Assembly: GCF_004798865.1 (NCBI RefSeq) | Contig: NW_025335317.1 | Location: 21,940,354 to 22,004,353, forward strand | DNA: 64,000 bases | DNA from: Varanus komodoensis | Lineage: Eukaryota; Chordata; Lepidosauria; Squamata; Varanidae | Reading direction: 5' to 3' | In this document: positions 23,721 to 36,770 of the stretch, piece by piece | How the letters are laid out: every line of letters begins with the position of its first letter | Position numbering within the stretch: the first letter of the stretch is position 1 | The notes under the pieces: model-generated | What the model was told of the DNA's origin: nothing | The model's input: only the letters and a program-made list of their open reading frames with translations | The model's database searches: none | Made by a program: the position numbers and the translations under genes

Positions 23721-25773
23721 ATTCAAGAACATTTTAAAACTTTAAACACTTTTAAGCTTTAGTCATAAATCACCCCAGGGGAAATTAATTAAGATTGCCT
23801 TATTTGATCCAAAAGGTGGCTCCTAAATTTATAGGAGGTGCAACACAAGCTTCCAGTTCTGCTTTATTTTATTTTATTTTTTAAAAAATACTGTCTCAAA
23901 ACCCTTTGCTGCCAGAACTTATTTAAGTCTTAGCCAAAGCTGCATGGCAATTTCAAAGGTTAAAAATGAGTTATTCATATACTAAAGAATTAACAGGTGA
24001 TATTAATTGCTTCATTGTGGAGTCATATAATGGCTTGTCAAATACAAACTGATGTGATTTGCCCGACTATTATCCTGGTTGACAAGATAGAATTGAGGCT
24101 GTCATGGGTTATCTGGCTGATCATGACCAGGGGGAAAAATGAGTTTCATGAACTGTGGGTCTGATGCCACATGAAATTATTTTTATGTTCTGCATGTAGC
24201 CTTTCCTTTCTTAGTTCCTGGTGTGGCTTGTTCCTGTATCTTGTGTACCTCTATTTTGTCCTTGTCTTTATTTTTCTAAGGTGCAGCTATGGCTACTGCT
24301 CCCATGAGCATAGATGGGCCTTTTCCCCTGAGCACCTTCTCAGGATGGGTCCTGCACAAGCAGCATCAGATAAGCTTCAAGTAGGTCTGTGAGCAGCTAG
24401 CCAGGCACCCCCAGCCACCAGACCAACCAGTTCTTCTCCAGATGGCATGGGAATGATATGCCCTGAAACACAATGGAGAAAATCCCATGTGCCAGGTGGG
24501 GTGGGAAGGCACCAGCTTTGTTCTTGGGCAGGAGGGAACTGCAGGGCCGCAGTGGTAAGCAGGCAGGGGGACCGGCAGTACACTAGTGTGCAGATGGGGC
24601 ATGAGCAGGTGACAGCACAGGCAGGGGCAGCAGTGGTGTGTGGGCAGCTCACTATGGCTGGAACACTGAGTGTCTCATTTGGAGCCCTGTTTCTCTGGGA
24701 GAGCAACTGCCCCACCATCCTGTGGCTCATGGGCACTTGCTGAAATAAAGGTACAGGGGCTCTGACCATCTCTGTTGCACCTGATCCCTCTGGATTAGCC
24801 AGCTTCTTGCCAACCTGTGCTTCCCTTTCTGCACTCTCCCATCCTTGAATATTTCTGTCTGGAATGTTTCCGAAAACAAATGCACTGCTCTCCCCTGTCT
24901 ATTCTCCCATTTTTATAGAGGGTTGTCCTTCTGAGATGAATCTTTTAAACAAACACAGAGAAACATAAGGCCTGAGACTTGGAGCTCTTCCGCTCATAGC
25001 ACCCCCTCTTGGGCAGGGGGACAGAGCTTGGTGTGAGATTGTGGACATTAGGTGTGTGGGATTGAAGACAAAGTGCAAAGGACTGCTCTGTGGAAGCAAC
25101 AAAAGCAGCCATCTGCCCCAAACATTACAAGCACAAATGCAAATACAGAGGCTGGGATGGGAGGGTGATGACAAGAGCTACAATTCGCCAGTTCTCGCAG
25201 TGTGCTGCCTGAGTCAGACATTTGCTTCATGGAAAGTTCAGTTCTAAACTTCTTCTGTACTTCGGAGGAAGAGAAGTCCAAAGCGTTCTTGGGCCCTCAG
25301 AACACTCGAGACCCTAATTTAGATTTAAGGTATTGCAGATTTTGATCTTCGCATTTCATAACTTTCCTAAATATCTGTGTTGATTGTTGTTCCAAATAGT
25401 TGCATATCCTCAAAAAGAAGTGTGACTTTAAAAAATGAATGTTTTTATTCATATCACCATATATACATCACTTAAAAATAAAATAAAAAGTCAGGTCAAA
25501 CAAGTGTAGAATCTCTTTTTGAAAATCTTATGACATAAAGAAAGATGACATTAATAAGATAAGAAAAGATTCAGGAATCATAAGAACATTTATGTGCAAA
25601 TACACTTACAGTGCTCAGATAGAAAAATGCCTGCAACTCCCCATTTCTCTTTAAATATGCCTAGGATCACACCCTTTGATGTGCTTAGATTTTGTTTTAG
25701 CTGCAGGTACTTGCATGTCCAAAGAGGAAAAATATTTGGGGCACAATTTGATGCCTTCCACTGCAGATGCATG
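23721..25773. other. Non-coding DNA with a GC-richer part
   Basis: Nothing recognised. The part at 24290-24780 is GC-richer and carries a 130-codon minus-strand frame (24377-24769) rich in P, C and S. It has no known motif and overlaps another open frame on the opposite strand, so base composition is the likelier cause. Confidence 0.4.
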
Positions 25774-26507
25774 TGTCAGGAAATCTCAGAATCACAGAAC
25801 CAGGAGAATGTATGTTTGGATTCACACAGAAGACACTATGTTCAGTTTCAGCAGTTTATTGGCAGGACACCCCAGGAATCCCTCTTTGACAAAGAAAAAA
25901 GCAACAGCACAATTGGGTACCCAGTATACCACATTGACTACAAGCTTTCACAGCATAGACAGGTTTTTTATAAGTTGTGGGTCAAGTACACTGTTTCAAG
26001 GCAGTGATGCAATTCTGAATGAGTGAGAAGGCAAGGACAATGGGGAAGAATACAGAAACCTTGAGCAATCATTATAGGCATCAGGAAAAACATCATGAGC
26101 CATTGAAGGCTTGAGTAACAGATAACAAATAAAACAATCAGGAGTTACAGAAATCTAACAGGTTTCAACATTTTGGTTTTTGCAATCAGAGATACAAAAT
26201 TCCTTCAGACAAAGCATGAGCTGGCTAGGTATTTTTACATTGCAAGGGAAGCATCGCTTCCCATTGATCGACTGTCAACATTGCTTCAACCCTGTTTCTC
26301 CTAGGAGCTTGCCTTATCTGAGAGAAGGTAGAGTATTAGCATACTTTGGGGCTGTTTTTCTCCCCCCCCCCCACCAGGAGAAGGAACTAGGAAGAAAAAA
26401 CCCTGTAGATGGGGATGGAGAGTAAGGGAACTGCTGCCAGATTTTACATTAAAGGACACGCAAAACTATATATTCTTATTTGAGGATTTATTTGGACTTT
26501 CCCAACA
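25774..26507 (-). mobile_element. Probable solo LTR of an endogenous retrovirus or LTR retrotransposon
   Basis: On the minus strand this 734-bp unit starts TGTTGGGAAAGTCC and ends GATTTCCTGACA, giving TGT...ACA termini. CATG flanks both ends (25770-25773 and 26508-26511), a 4-bp duplication. Inside, on the minus strand, a TATAAAA box lies near 25967-25974. An AATAAA signal follows at 25855-25860, about 80 bp before the 3' end, the order expected of U3-R-U5. No internal coding region or second LTR adjoins it, so it is a solo LTR fossil. The family is unknown. Confidence 0.6.
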
Positions 26508-29500
26508 CATGTGAGCCTCACAGTCAGAAGATTATGTGCACCCAGAGCATGGAGTGAGGTGAAGCCTCAGCAGTCTCCACTTCCGCCATGCTTTTCACTG
26601 ATACAGCCACATTTGGCCCTCCAGACAATGATCCAGGGAGGAGAGGGAAAGGGAGGGTGGCTAGGGCACCAAGACAAAATGGAAGAAGCAATTGGCCACA
26701 GTTTCCTTTCCTCCCCACTCCCCTACATGCCTCCCTTCCTCCTTCCTGAGGGTCAGTTGCATCATCCTAGAGACAATTGTCGTGGTTCTTTCCAAGCTGG
26801 TGATGAGCCAGTCAGAGTGGGAGCTCATCCTTCACAGTCCAGCTCAGAGCACAAAGGACCTTGGAATAATTCCATGACACCTCAAAGAACACTGGGAGGA
26901 CATCCAATTGCACCTCAATGATCATAAAATACTTTTTAAAAATCTGAACAGGTGTCTGTCTTTTAAAAGTGGTTACTGCATTTAAAAATGAGAGCATAAG
27001 ATATCAGTGTGATGCAAAAGAAAAGTGGAGAAACTAAATGAAAAATGCTAATTTCAGAATACCTTTGGGGAGCATGTAATCAGTAAGGCTTTGCATGTAC
27101 ACTATAATTTAATCTTTTGTTTGCATTTTCACTTAAAATGATGTCTTTGTTTAAGATAGTGTACCTCTTTTTATGTTTGATTCCACCTTCAAAATAATAG
27201 GCAGAATTATTTAAAATAATTTGTTGTTGTTTTAGTTCCAGGTTGATTTGCTTCAAAATATGTGAAATTACTCCCAAGGGGCCAAACGTTAAGCTTCATA
27301 TTTTCAGCAAAGATAATCAGATTTCTTCATTTTGTATTGAATTCAGCACAGGTTGTAGTGAAAAGTAGGTAGGCACGTTCCTTGTAATCAAATTCTGCTT
27401 TCTGTAAAGTGTGGTCCAATTCTCCACATGTTGTTTTAGAAATAGAAATGCCAGGTGCAGAAATGAAATTTGAGGGTTCCCTAAGGTCTACCTAAAAGGA
27501 GAGACAAAGTTCCAAAATCTCCCACTGTTTCTATGGGTTGAATTCAAAGGAGAATGGTCACCATAACTGACCATTCATTTCCCCCTGCTCCACAGAAGTT
27601 AATGGAGCCAAACCACTGAAGTACTTCATGTTCCTCTCCTTCACCAAGTCACTATATGCCTGCCGAATGTTTTCATGTCTATGAAAGCTTCATGACAGGA
27701 AGAAATCAAATCTAACAATAGTATGAGGCCGTAGGAGTTGGATGACTTTCCCCCCATGCTTAGCTCTGGCTTCCAAAGTAGCTTGTCTCACCCCTAAGAC
27801 ACCAATGCAAAAATAGATGGAAGGTACCCAAGACCTCAAACTGGCTGGGAAATTTTATCAAGTTCCAAGAGCTGGTTGGTTTACTTGTTTGAAAAGTAAT
27901 TTTTGAGTTAATTCAAGGGCTGCTTTAGGAAGACTGTCCTTCTCTACTCATAATTCCCAAGGAGTGTAATGGTCACAGTTCCATTATGTGCCTAGGACTG
28001 CAGCTTTATAATCCCACTGCCACATGCTGGCCTACTCCGTCTGAGGGTGCTGGGCACAAAGCCCCAGAATCATTTGCCATAGTTCTGAGTGCCCATTGGT
28101 GACAATGTGAGGTTTTGGATTAGCATAATTATGGGGGGGATTAATTTCATTGGGGAAGTAAACTCAGAACCTTCCCTCAGTACAAGCTTCAAGATGCACA
28201 TGCAAACACACAAACTTTCTGTCAGTTGATGCCCAGAAAAAAGTTTCCATGGGTGCTAATGAATATCCTTTTGCCCCTTTAAGTCTATCTGCATCAGGTA
28301 TAAGTGATTTTATCCAAGAGGGCTTGTCAGGGCCTGGCTCCTCCAGGTTTCTGTGTGCCACCCTGTCCTGCATTATGGCACAGAGAGAAGCCATGCTGAG
28401 TCCAGGGCTTTCCAGCCTGCTCTTTTTGTAGCTTTGTCTTCCCCTTCCCCAAAGAAAGTATAGCATTATCTGGGAATCAAGCTAAGAATCTTGTGCATTT
28501 TTGTGGTTCTACTACACCACATCACCACCTTGTGGTTGTGTGAAGGAGCATATAAAAAGGTAAACAAAACCAAACAAAAAACCCTGTGAAGAGGAAATAC
28601 ATGTAAAGGAAATTGTTTTAATTCCACAAAGAACTTGGAAGCAGAAGCCTGAGGTGTTGTGAGCTGACTACTCCCTCCCTGCAGTAACAGACTCAGTAGT
28701 GCTTCTTACTAAATGTCTTTATTCTACACATAAGTCTCTGAGTGTTCACAAAGTGAAAAGTTTTACCCTGTCTGTCCCCCTTCACCCAAAGCTTTCCTTG
28801 GAATCCTTCTGTGTCTATCTCTGGAGGGAGGAGTGCTGTGGAAACAGTCACGCCTCTGTTCTTCTCTCCAGAATTCCAGCTGGGGCATCCTGCAACTGTG
28901 ACAAAGGACTTTTGGGTCCACCTCCTCAGGAGGCTGCAGTTGTCCATCTGAGAGAGTCCCCATCTCTAAATCCGTCCCTCAGGATGTTGCTGCTCTTCTT
29001 CATTCCCATGGATGGGTTGACTAGGCCCCTTGGCTGCCCTCGAACTTATTTCTTCCCTAGTAGCCACAGGGAGAGATTGGACCTAGGGTCTTGAACTGCA
29101 GCTGGAACTGTATCCATTTCAACAACCATCTAATTATCAGAGTATGAGCTGTCATCCCTGCTGTGATCAACTCCCCTTCATACAGTTCATTCTTGGAGTC
29201 TGTGTTGTCAGTCCCACCAAAAGGGTCAGCATTTTGTGCACATCTGGGAATCTTGTCATAAAACCTGTGCATGACATTAGGGAACTAGCAGGTTAAAAGC
29301 CTCAAGAGCCAACCCCAAAAAGCAAAGTAGGGAAGAATAATATCTTCATCGCCTTCTGTTTCAGTGGGCCCAGCCTCCTCCATGATGCCCAGTCTAGCTC
29401 CATCTTTCCTCTTTCTCTAATCTCCATCCTGAAACCTGCATATTCCTTCCCCTCTCTCTTCCTTCCCTCAACACTCACCATTTACTATCCCTTTGCATCA

Positions 29501-31166
29501 TCTTCCTTAAAATTAATCGGAGTGAAAATTAATTGTACACTTTCTTTCACCTCCTGAGGGATGATTCAGGAGAGCAATGGAGTAATTTGTTTACTGTGAA
29601 ACTTAAATACATCCCAGGAATTTTTCATAAATTTGTGTGTACATAGAAATTAGCACATACAAGTTTTATGCAGGTTTGTTTTGCAGAGATGTGCCCTGAA
29701 TTTTTTAAGTACCCCACAATTTCACCATTGTTTAGTAGGAATAATGCCAATCTCCTTTGCAATTTCTTACAGAATGTCTCCAATGGCAATGAAACTACAG
29801 ACTCTTCTGGAGAATGAAGTAACCCTAAAGAGTTCAGGTACAATGTTTTTCTTACTAAATGGCTATAGAAAAAAACACAAAGCTGTAGTATTTGCTGATT
29901 ATATTTTCTTACAGTATTTTTTAATCACAGTTCAGCCAAAATGCACATCTGGAACAACTTTAAAAGATTAATAACTGGATGGCCGCTGCCCTCAGACTTA
30001 CGGTCTTTCTATGGGAGGCATTTATGTAGACTCATGGGAGTCTGTAGATTTCAAATGTAGTGGCGACACCAACCATGAGGTTCTGATTGAGTGCTGCTTC
30101 CACTTTGCAGTGTTACTCATCAATCTCTTCCCCACTTCCATGGAAGCCCTCTGTAGCACATTTGTTCGGTGTTCCAACCACCATTCTTAGTATATGGCAG
30201 ACGGAAGCTTAAAAAAGTTCAGTTGATAGATTGGCTTACAAACAGCTGCAGCCTTTTCCCTCTAGGCTGAGAGAACTCCTCCAGCCTTCCCCATTGATTT
30301 GGAGTCATTCGCTTGATGGTTCCAATTTTCTTCCTCACCCCAGAATGGCCATACCACCACCTCTTACACCACTCTGCTGTTTCCCAACATGCCCTGCACT
30401 CTTGCCCTCTCAGGGGCAAGGGGCAGAACTCCACCTGTCTGTCATGCACTCATCCTCCAAGGTACTCTTGGTACCAATGCAGGCTCAACACCTCATTGGG
30501 GATTAGGTGCTAGAGTCCACATTTGATGTTTAGTAAATGTACATGTGGAAAGCACCTTCTTTACTGTTCCTAAAATATATCTGTTATGTTTAAAACACTT
30601 TACAACATAGCAATCCTTAAGGACTTATTATCTAAATGACACAACGTATTATCTTTCTCAGCATTCATATTTTTTTGGTTATGGTTTCTCCTGGTCTCTC
30701 TGGATCCAAGGACTCTCACATTGGGTCTGGGCTCCCCTTTCTAGATAGATTTTGTGTCACACCATGGCCAACATCTCCTACTCTCCTGGATGTTTTCCCC
30801 ATTGCTCCAGGGTGCTGGATAGGCTTCCCCATTTTTATCCAGTAGTGCAACCTTAGTAAGTGGAGAAGACCTCCTTGTATCTGCTCAAATCCTTTTTAAC
30901 CTGCTCCTCACTTGCAGAGGTGGCTGAATGCACCCTAATTAGGCCCATATCAGGTCAGCTCATGGATTCTCACATGGGTACCCATTCACACATGCATACA
31001 ACACCAGCTTTTTCCCCATGAAAACTTATTACCAGTGTCAGATGGAGCTGCTTTCCTATAGGCATGGAGGGATGAGGGACACTTTCTACATCTGTTCCCT
31101 CTCTGGCCAATGCATTGTGACAGGCTGGTCTTTCCTTAGCTATGATATTTTTTGTCAGCTATACAA
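26508..31166. other. Mostly unique non-coding DNA
   Basis: No gene was recognised. The part at 28679-29100 has an LTR-end-like edge, treated in the findings. The frames at 28699-29094 and 29681-29971 lack known motifs. Confidence 0.4.
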
Positions 31167-31192
31167 ATATTATGTTCTTATGAACATAATAT
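31167..31192. repeat. Perfect 11-bp inverted repeat
   Basis: ATATTATGTTC and GAACATAATAT are separated by TTAT. It is a small cruciform-capable palindrome in unique AT-rich DNA, with no sign of a neighbouring element. Confidence 0.8.
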
Positions 31193-31738
31193 ATCCCAAA
31201 GCTAAATACATTCTCTGAACTGCAAATGTAAGATTTTTAGGGGGAAATGTAGAGGAGCAAAGTAGAATGTGAACAGAGCAGAAAAAAAGCTCAACCATTA
31301 TCTTTTTGTCACTGTGATGAACATCTGCACAATAATGAATCTGTATGGCTCAAGCTTTGATATTCTGGGGTAGTGGGTGCAGGAAGATCAGGCATAGTTT
31401 CAAGGACATGACCTGTCATTTTTTAATGAAAAAAATGACACAAACATTATCTTTTCTATCCTGAGTAAAATATTAGACCCTACACTGTTGCTGAACTTAA
31501 CGCTTGAGATCTGAATTTGAGGTAGCAGTTTGGGGTGCATGTCTGCTCACCTGTGTCTTCTAACACAGAGGGACTGTGTAAGGTTTTCTGTTATATGTCA
31601 ACATGCTCATTATGGTTTCTTTAGCATGTGTCTAGGTGTAAATGCTATTTTTGAGGAAGTGACTATTGATGGTCCCAGACGGCAATACCCCCCAAATAAC
31701 ATTGTGAATATCTTTTTGTGTTTTCTTCCTTAAGAGCT

Positions 31739-31772
31739 GTTTGTTTGTTTGTTTGTTTGTTTGTTTGTTTTT
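31739..31772. repeat. (TTTG)n microsatellite
   Basis: About eight tandem TTTG units followed by a T-rich end. No element was recognised beside it. Confidence 0.95.
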
Positions 31773-32053
31773 CTCATAAGAAAAAGTGAAAGAAGTGATG
31801 GGAAAGCACAAGATAGTTGCACATGGAAGATTATATCTGAACTGCCTGTAAAAAGCCATGGATGAGGCAACACAATTGTACAGTAACTGCTTTATCTCAA
31901 TGCACTCTATTTCTGAGACTATATTATTTCTGAGGAGATTTCCACATCTAATAGATAAAGGATTCTTCAGCCTCTGCATGGTATTTGTGCATGTATATTG
32001 GATGGTGGTACAGCAGAACTGGGGGGAAAATGTACTCTTAATTCAAATACCTC

Positions 32054-32161
32054 CCCCTGACCTGGTGCTTTTCAAATGTTTTGAGCCTTAGTTCCCATCA
32101 ATCCCAGACAGTGTGGCCAATGATTATCCAAAACATATGGAGGGCCTTCAATTGTAGAAGG
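32054..32161. mobile_element. Palindromic MITE, family A copy 3
   Basis: The unit reads CCTGGTGCTTTTCAAATGTT, then TTCCCATCAATCCCAGACAG, TGTGGCCAATGATTATCC and AAAACATATGGAGGGCC. This follows the family order of 'cctggtgccctccagatgtt ... cccatcatccc...ggccaatgg ... aacatctggagggc'. It is moderately diverged. Confidence 0.65.
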
Positions 32162-32359
32162 ATGACCCAGTCAACATGAGTATAACATCTGAATTACAGA
32201 CAAATAAATACTTTAAGAATACCTCATGTCAAGACAAAATATTGTAGTGACATACTTTATTTTCAGTAAAATTGCTAGCTCTGACCTTTCCTTCTTTCGC
32301 CAGGGCCTGAAATACAGACTTACATTGACAACAAACACAGTATAAATAGTAGCTTACCA

Positions 32360-32474
32360 AGGAGCAATCCTGTACTTGTTTAAACAGAAAGAAGTCCTAC
32401 AACTCCCAGCAAGACTGGAGCGTACTGGGAGTTTTCAAGTTTTGTTCTATCTAAATGCACATTGGATTGCAACC
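32360..32474. mobile_element. Harbinger-like MITE copy 2
   Basis: The left arm AGGAGCAATCCTGTACTTG and TTTAAACAGAAAGAAGTCC, then TACAACTCCCAGC, is mirrored on the right by ACTGGGAGTTTTCAAG, TTCTATCTAAATGCACATTG and GATTGCAACC. It shares ends with copies at 16671 and 36485. The flanking 3-bp duplication is not evident, probably through decay. Confidence 0.6.
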
Positions 32475-35321
32475 TAGATTACATTTCAAATTAAGCCATT
32501 CCTCATTATTAGGACCAGGAAGCACCAATTGCATTCTAAACAAGATAAAGCACTATTCAGAAATTTAAGAAATCCCTCCATCAGCAACAGCTCTTTGCTG
32601 CTGTGCATAAGTGACAGACAAGTCCCTGACTTGAGTATCCTGCAATTAAATTTGAGACAATAGGAAAGGCAAAATAGTGAAAGAAAGCAGAGTCAAGGGT
32701 AAGGTCATGAAAGAACCAACGTGATCACATGTATATTTACACTTTGCTTGAAGAGGGGTAAGGATTAAGGGGTTATAGAGTGAATCAGCAAAAAGGTAAA
32801 CACATTCATGTAAGTCATACAAGGCGGGTTTTGGTTACAGATAATGCACTTATCTTAATACTGCAGTCTAAGTTGTGTGCTGTGACGGTACAGGTCTGGG
32901 ATTCTATTTTCTTTTATTCACTGCCCTCTAGAGGTACTAGAAATATAGCAAAGATTGCCAACTGAAGTTCTGGATTCTGCTGCTCACTATTATCTGTTCC
33001 TGCAAGCACACCCCCTTTCCACCCTGCCCCACCCCAGAATTTGGTCTAGATGCAGTGATCTGAACTTTTCAGGTCTTTTCCTTTATTTGCATGCATTCCA
33101 GGTCCTGCTTACCATAGATCTCAATTTCAGCCATGCATTTGCTCTAAAGTAGGTGTGGAGCATAACCATCTGTACATGAGCAACAGCTATATTTCCTTTG
33201 CGGAACAGGTCCATTTCTCTCTGTGCTGGAGAGTGCAAGCATGTTGGAGCTACTAGTCTTTCTCAGCCACCCCCAACTCTGTCTCTAGTTGAGACCTGTT
33301 ATTTCATCCGCTGTGACTGAATTTTGCTGCTAACTGCAGAAAAGAGGACAAACCCTTCATTTTTTCCCTTTCTTTCTAGGGATAACTGAACAGGAAGCAG
33401 CATGCATTTCTCCCGTGCACACAGACTTTTCTTTAATTTCTTTCTGTGCCTCAGTTCATTCATCTAACTGCCAGATAATGTTGTACTACTATTATCCTCT
33501 CAGCTCCTTTGCTGCTCTTTTCTTTGACCTCAGACATTGAAATGAGGAGTATCAAAGGGTGGAGGTGCACTCCCTGAATTCAGGTTCTGGTTTTCAGCAC
33601 TTTGCTGCGAGCTTTCGTAGGCACAGACATTTAATTTTCTTTTATCTGACACCACTGGCAAAAGTCTCTCTAATGGCATTTCCCCAGGAATAAGCAGCCA
33701 GGTTTTGAAACTACTAAGGATTCCATAAGGAAATGTGCAGCAGAAAACATGTACCATCCTTGAACTGAGATAGTAGACTGTGGAAATAACCTATCCTTGG
33801 CAGTAGGTGTGCATCACATTTTCCAATCCAACTTAAAGCACTGCAAATAATGCTACTTCAACAGTAGCTTCTCAGTGGTAGTCCATTAATATTTCATATC
33901 TGCATGTTCTATCTGAAAAATTTACCTTGAATTGCTCCTTCATAGAAACCAACTTCACATTTCATTTTGGCCACTGCTGCAAACCAAAGGCAGTTGGGCT
34001 GTTTCATGTTCTTTCTTTTCCGAACATCAGGGTAGACTTCTCAGGTCAGCTTCACTTAGTAGTGAGGGTGCTGGGGCTTTTTTGGTGTCTTTATATCTGT
34101 CTTTTGATTTCACCAAGATACATGCTGAACAAATGCCTTGAGCAGTATCCAAAGGTGTTGTTGCACTAGTGTAGTTTATGCTGGATACGGTGCATAACAA
34201 TTGCAGGTATTAATCTTGTAGTAGTGCAAACTAGACTCTGAACTATGTGCAATAGGAGAACTCGAGTAAAATTATGTTTGTGCAAGTGAAATGGCACGAG
34301 TACTTGCCTAACGGAAAGATTTGACAGAGTTTTGCTGGCATCATGTGAGTTTGTGAAATAACACTGCCCTATGGGGTGAGAGGGGAATTTGAAGTATCAG
34401 TTTCATGGCCACACATATCCTGTCCATCCAGCCTCTGCCAGCCAAATTCAAACTGTTGCTATTCAGTAATCATGCATAGTCTCTGGACTCAAAGTCTATT
34501 CAAAGTTTCATGTATTATACTCTCATAGCGACTGTGTGTGGATGTGCGCTGGATTCAGACAAAATCTGAAACATGAAAAGAACTGGGCCTCTTTAGATCA
34601 GTTTAGTTGGGTCTTGGCTCTAAAGCTGGTCCAGAAGAAGGGTTCATTTTCAACTCCTGTCTTGGATACAATGCATGTTTACAAACGTTGTCTTCAGATA
34701 TTGTCCTTGGTTTTATGCATTTAACAACTGCAGAAGGAGGGAGAGGGACAGAATGTGATTGAGTGACTGACAGCATACTTCTCATCTTCTCTCCATGGGC
34801 TCCAATCACTGTGATTTGGGGAAGGGCAAGGGTCACAATGTGAGATGGTCACTGTCACAATGCTGGAATGTTTCACCAGGAAGAAGCCTTAAACTGGTTT
34901 TCAAGTATCATAGCTGGACCTGACAGGGATAACCTTTTCCATTTTTTACAGGAATTGACCAAAGAAGGGGGTGTATGTGAGGGAAAGGGGAGCATATAAC
35001 TCTCCCTGAAAAAAACTTGGAGAACTTCCATTCAACATGAACTGTTGCACCTATCTTTCTGAAACTGTTTGGCTTTTTAAAAAAATACTTACAGACACCT
35101 CTATCTGTAATTTTCAGACTCATGATCCACAAGGAGCATGGGGGAAAGTATGTATTCCTTTGGAAATTCTCAAGTATTAAGGTTGCTCCTTAATGAAAAC
35201 TTTATCATTAGGAAACTTTAAAGATCAATCCCATCAGAAGGAACTACTATCCCTTCAATATTAATTCACTTCTGCCAAGAAATAATGAATTTTCACCCCC
35301 TCTGCCCAGTTGGAGCACCAG
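32475..35321. other. Unique non-coding DNA
   Basis: No gene or recognised repeat. A loosely palindromic segment around 34150-34330, with GTTGCACTAGTGTAG and GTAGTAGTGCAAACTAG, may be another decayed MITE. Confidence 0.4.
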
Positions 35322-35617
35322 AACAAGCAAGGGTCAGATACCTTCAAGTCTTGGCAGGGCCAGAAGCAAAGGCAAGAGTCCGGATCAAGTTAGAATCCAA
35401 TACCCAGCAAGGCTGAGCAGGGCTAGAGACAAAGGCAAAACCAGGAATAAGCAAAGTCAGATATTAACAAGGCATTGCAGAACCAAAGGTAAAGGCAGAG
35501 TAAGGAGCAGGCAAGGATCAGATACCCAGTAAGATGCAACAGGAGTGGAGATGATGGCAAGGATCAAATACCTGACAAGATGTGGTCAGACTGGAGGCAA
35601 GGACAGTGAAGTCAAGG
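35322..35617. repeat. Degenerate ~60-bp tandem repeat, five units
   Basis: Units start at about 35322, 35384, 35446, 35506 and 35563, with lengths of 62, 62, 60, 57 and 55 bp. Each contains versions of AAGCAAGGGTCAGATACC and a later AGGCAAAGGCAAGAG-like segment. Divergence between units is substantial. The purine-rich strand is the plus strand. It could be a minisatellite, or the internal tandem part of a larger, unidentified mobile element. Confidence 0.75.
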
Positions 35618-36481
35618 CATAGCTGAAGGCAGAATGAGATGGGAAGTAGGCTCAGGAACAAAATATCACCCCCACAAAAGTTTGTGCTGCTGTGGTCAAG
35701 CTGGGAAGTGCAGAAGAGCCTTTTATGGAGCCTTCCAAAGAGCCCAACCATGCCATACAGTTTCACAGGCTCCAGCCCTTGCAAGTGCCTATAGGACTGA
35801 TCCTGGTCCTGCAGGACTTGCTGGGTGAACAATGGTGCTCCTCACCTTCATATCACAAGGAAGGCTACACCAAGCCTTCAGATCCTGACACCCTGGCACC
35901 TATTTTTCTGACCCTGGGCAGGAATAATCCCCTCTTAAGGGGCAGCTGTGCCTCTGACTGCTGGTTGTGAATAAGAAGGGGAGAACAGCACTACAGCCCC
36001 TTTTGTAGACAAAAGCAAGTTGACCACCGCTGCTCTGACTCATGATGTGGTATTACATTTAGGACCGTGTTCACATCTGGAACATTGATGTTAGTTGTGT
36101 TGCCATCATCACAATCCATTTTTGTCACTTCATGTTACCACATCGGGGAGCATATTCCTAATTTCTTCCCTTAGTTTAGTTGCCCTTTAACACTCCATTA
36201 TTCTCCCTATTTTATTTAGTTATTTAATTGTGGGGAGGGCATTCATACGTATATCACATGCAGCTATCAGAAAGTCAGGCCAGCATCCTGCTGCCAAAGC
36301 ACAATCAGGGAGGGAGGCCTGTAGAACCAGCAAGGAATATCAAAATGAAAAAAAAAAAGGGGGGGGGTCAGTGTGATCTTAGAGCAAGCCTGGCATGGTG
36401 GCTCAGGTCTATTTTGCTGGTCTGGATGAGCACACTGAAGTTGCTTCATTGTGCCAGAGGTGATGGTGTCAAGTCATCAGA
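35618..36481. other. Non-coding DNA
   Basis: No recognised gene. An A-run followed by a G-run lies at 36347-36367. The sequence just after the tandem array is GC-richer. Confidence 0.4.
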
Positions 36482-36484
36482 TAA

Positions 36485-36602
36485 AAGTGCAATGCTATGA
36501 ATGTTCAGACAGAAAGAAATCCCGTGACCTCCAGCAGTCTTGGCTGTGAAATGCTGGGAATGGTAGGCCTTCTTTCTGTCTACCATGTGTAGGATTGCAC
36601 CC
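36485..36602. mobile_element. Harbinger-like MITE copy 3 (TSD TAA)
   Basis: The unit opens AAGTGCAATGCTATGAATG and TTCAGACAGAAAGAAATCCC, and closes AGGCCTTCTTTCTGTC, TACCATGTGTAGGATTGCAC and CC. The arms pair over most of their length, giving a hairpin with TGCTGGGAATGGTAGG on the right of centre. TAA flanks both ends (36482-36484 and 36603-36605), a 3-bp TWA duplication. With copy 1 (TTA) this supports PIF/Harbinger membership. Confidence 0.75.
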
Positions 36603-36770
36603 TAAATATGCCCAGCATGCTGCAGTCTCCAAATCTGAGGTGGGCTGAGGGCTTGGATCCTGAAAATAAGGTGACAAGTTTGACTGATTTGTGATGCCTG
36701 GAAGAGGCATTAACTAAACTCAAGTGTCTCTGCTGTGTATGGTTGTGTTGCCATCATCACATTGTTTTAG

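Noticed and set aside
24377-24769. 130-codon minus-strand frame rich in P, C and S
   Set aside because: A 98-codon frame overlaps it on the plus strand, and GC-rich composition explains both.
28699-29094. 131-codon open frame
   Set aside because: No domain or splice signals; it overlaps a possible LTR end and starts at a non-ATG codon.
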